This document shows positions 5,399 through 6,080 of a DNA stretch of 6,080 nucleotides, piece after piece. The stretch comes from Planctomycetaceae bacterium (GTDB lineage Bacteria > Planctomycetota > Phycisphaerae > Phycisphaerales > SM1A02). The DNA is taken from assembly GCA_947459855.1 (NCBI GenBank), contig CANHFL010000085.1, positions 1-6,080 on the forward strand, read 5' to 3'. Positions within the stretch are counted from its first letter, which is position 1; the number at the start of each line of letters is the position of its first letter. Under the pieces are notes generated by a model. It was not told the origin of the DNA. It did no database searches and saw only the letters and a program-made list of their open reading frames with translations. The position numbers and the translations under genes were made by a program.

Positions 5399-5873
5399 AG
5401 CGCTGCTCGGTGGCGCTGTCGGCCTCCTCCAGCAGCGCCCACACCTCGGCCGCGTTCTTGGCCTGGCGCAGGAAGCGCCGGAACTTGTCCTGGGTGAGCA
5501 CGCCGAAGATGCACTCCATGGCGTCGATGTGCTCCTCGGGCTTCTCCTCGGGCGAGAGCAGCAGGAACACCACGTGCACCAGCTGCTTGTCCAGCGCCTG
5601 GAACTCCAGCCCGCCGGTGCTGATGCCCACGGCGGCGAAGACCCGCTGGACGTCGGGCGTCTTCACGTGCGGCGCGGCCACGCCGTGGCCGAAGCCCGTG
5701 GAACCCTTCTTCTCGCGCTTGATGACGGCCTTGGCCAGCTCGTCCACCATGGCCGGCTTCACCGCGCCGGCCGCGGCCAGCGCGTCCACCAGCTCGCGGA
5801 TCGCGTCGTCCCGCTTCGTGGACGTCAGCGGGCTGACGATGGCCTTCTGGACGACGATGTCGCGGAGCTTCAT
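5397..5873 (-). CDS. ptsN: PTS EIIA domain protein, nitrogen-regulatory/fructose type
   Basis: A 158-residue single-domain EIIA protein of the fructose/nitrogen (PTS_EIIA_2) type, close in length to E. coli PtsN. The phosphoryl-accepting histidine is His69 in GSTGFGHGVAAPHVK (57-71); the GSTG start and the APH core are family hallmarks. Further typical features are the N-terminal segment KLRDIVVQKAIV, the strand VHVVFLLLSPEEKPEEH (99-115) and the C-terminal helix. No membrane IIB/IIC domain is fused or adjacent, so it likely acts as a regulator that senses phosphorylation state through HPr, as PtsN does in the nitrogen PTS. The ATG at 5873 fits the family N-terminus. It lies 90 bp downstream of the hpf end and 13 bp before HPr. 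No Shine-Dalgarno precedes the start; a TAACCT hexamer lies ten bases upstream. Targets in this organism are unknown. Confidence 0.94.
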   Translation of the reverse strand: MKLRDIVVQKAIVSPLTSTKRDDAIRELVDALAAAGAVKPAMVDELAKAVIKREKKGSTGFGHGVAAPHVKTPDVQRVFAAVGISTGGLEFQALDKQLVHVVFLLLSPEEKPEEHIDAMECIFGVLTQDKFRRFLRQAKNAAEVWALLEEADSATEQR

Positions 5874-5883
5874 GGGTCGCAGC

Positions 5884-5889
5884 AGGTTA
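5884..5889 (-). promoter_or_regulatory. possible -10 element (TAACCT) upstream of ptsN
   Basis: TAACCT on the - strand lies ten bases before the ptsN ATG and just downstream of a strong hairpin, which would place a transcript start about four bases before the ATG. With no Shine-Dalgarno present this fits a near-leaderless promoter that restarts transcription after the hairpin. TANNNT is a weak pattern and no -35 box is visible, so confidence is low. Confidence 0.24.
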
Positions 5890-5894
5890 CAGCA

Positions 5895-5936
5895 ACGCCC
5901 GCCGCCCGTCCCGGGGCGGGGAGGGGCGGCGGGCGT
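5895..5936 (-). terminator. long GC-rich hairpin between hpf and ptsN
   Basis: Arms 5895-5912 and 5919-5936 pair at 17 of 18 positions (one G-G mismatch) around a 6-base loop. Further matching bases lie outside (GCAACG at 5892-5897 with CGTTGC at 5939-5944, as an alternative outer pairing). It lies in the 90-bp gap between the end of hpf and the start of ptsN. On the - strand it is followed by a mixed sequence rather than a U-run, so it may be a weak terminator or attenuator, or an RNA stability element that sets the ratio of hpf to ptsN message. Confidence 0.5.
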
Positions 5937-5963
5937 GTCGTTGCGTGCGGGGCGTCCTGCGGC

Positions 5964-6080
5964 TCAGCGCATGCGCCGGCGGCCGGATGCCATGTGCTTC
6001 TTGGCCCCGCGGATCCGGTCCTTCCACTCGTGCAGCTGGCGCACGGAGCGGTCGGTGACCAGGTCGATGCAGGCGTAGAG
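5964..6080 (-). CDS. hpf: ribosome hibernation-promoting factor, C-terminal part (partial)
   Basis: The - strand from the window edge reads 38 residues then TGA (complement of 5964-5966): it begins LYACIDLVTDRSVRQLHEWK and ends in a basic tail with KKH and RRRMR. The pattern (D)xYxxIDxxxDxxxxQLxxxK is the last helix of the HPF/YfiA/RaiA fold, which binds the 30S decoding region and inactivates ribosomes in stationary phase. A long-type HPF would continue past this helix into a dimerisation domain; here the protein ends, so it looks like a short-type factor. The rest of the gene lies beyond the window. The following ptsN matches the hpf-ptsN order known in proteobacteria and supports the call. 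Confidence 0.82.
   Translation of the reverse strand, partial: LYACIDLVTDRSVRQLHEWKDRIRGAKKHMASGRRRMR

Noticed and set aside
5371..6078. + strand frame across ptsN and the hpf end
   Set aside because: It is a Ser/Arg/Ala-rich antisense shadow; the - strand reading gives a complete EIIA domain with its active histidine and the HPF C-terminal helix.

Overview
This is a very GC-rich (about 70% by eye), gene-dense bacterial chromosome segment with short intergenic gaps. I saw no rRNA, tRNA, insertion sequence, phage gene or CRISPR array. A Cys-pair zinc-ribbon N-terminus on a membrane protein, the base composition and the lack of Shine-Dalgarno sequences at several starts would fit a planctomycete (Phycisphaerae-like) or similar high-GC bacterium. 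That placement is inference only; no marker gene in the window settles it.

Layout from left to right. A tiny possible 3' end of a + strand gene (1-35) meets the end of a - strand gene for a zinc-ribbon multi-pass membrane protein of unknown function (75-1499). Next comes a 140-bp divergent intergenic region (1500-1639), then a + strand gene for a small DUF486/DMT-like four-helix membrane protein (1640-2017). That gene converges, across an 18-bp gap, on a - strand gene cluster. In transcription order (right to left) the cluster is: the 3' end of a ribosome hibernation factor gene (5964-6080), a PTS EIIA-Ntr/fructose-type protein (ptsN, 5397-5873), HPr (5111-5383), glycerol-3-phosphate dehydrogenase (gpsA, 4080-5102 or 5114) and a P1B-like P-type ATPase (2036-4057).

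How the genes may work together. The order hpf-ptsN-HPr recalls the ribosome-hibernation and nitrogen-PTS neighbourhood next to rpoN in proteobacteria. Here HPr is followed by gpsA through a tight, translationally coupled junction. No sugar-permease component or Enzyme I is visible, so the phosphorelay looks regulatory rather than transport-linked. GpsA supplies sn-glycerol-3-phosphate for phospholipids. The ATPase has an intact catalytic engine, but the usual membrane metal-ligand positions have been replaced (TPG in place of CPC), so its cargo is unknown.

The most interesting non-coding signal is in the divergent region. The two start regions are near-copies of one another in inverted orientation: a 20-bp block matching at 18 positions, then a TACNCT hexamer, six C's and ATG. 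They carry 9-bp-period repeats and a perfect 13-bp inverted repeat. The spacing of TACNCT to ATG is what is expected for leaderless transcripts. By contrast, the two operon-internal starts (HPr, gpsA) have a GAGG Shine-Dalgarno that overlaps the upstream TGA stop.
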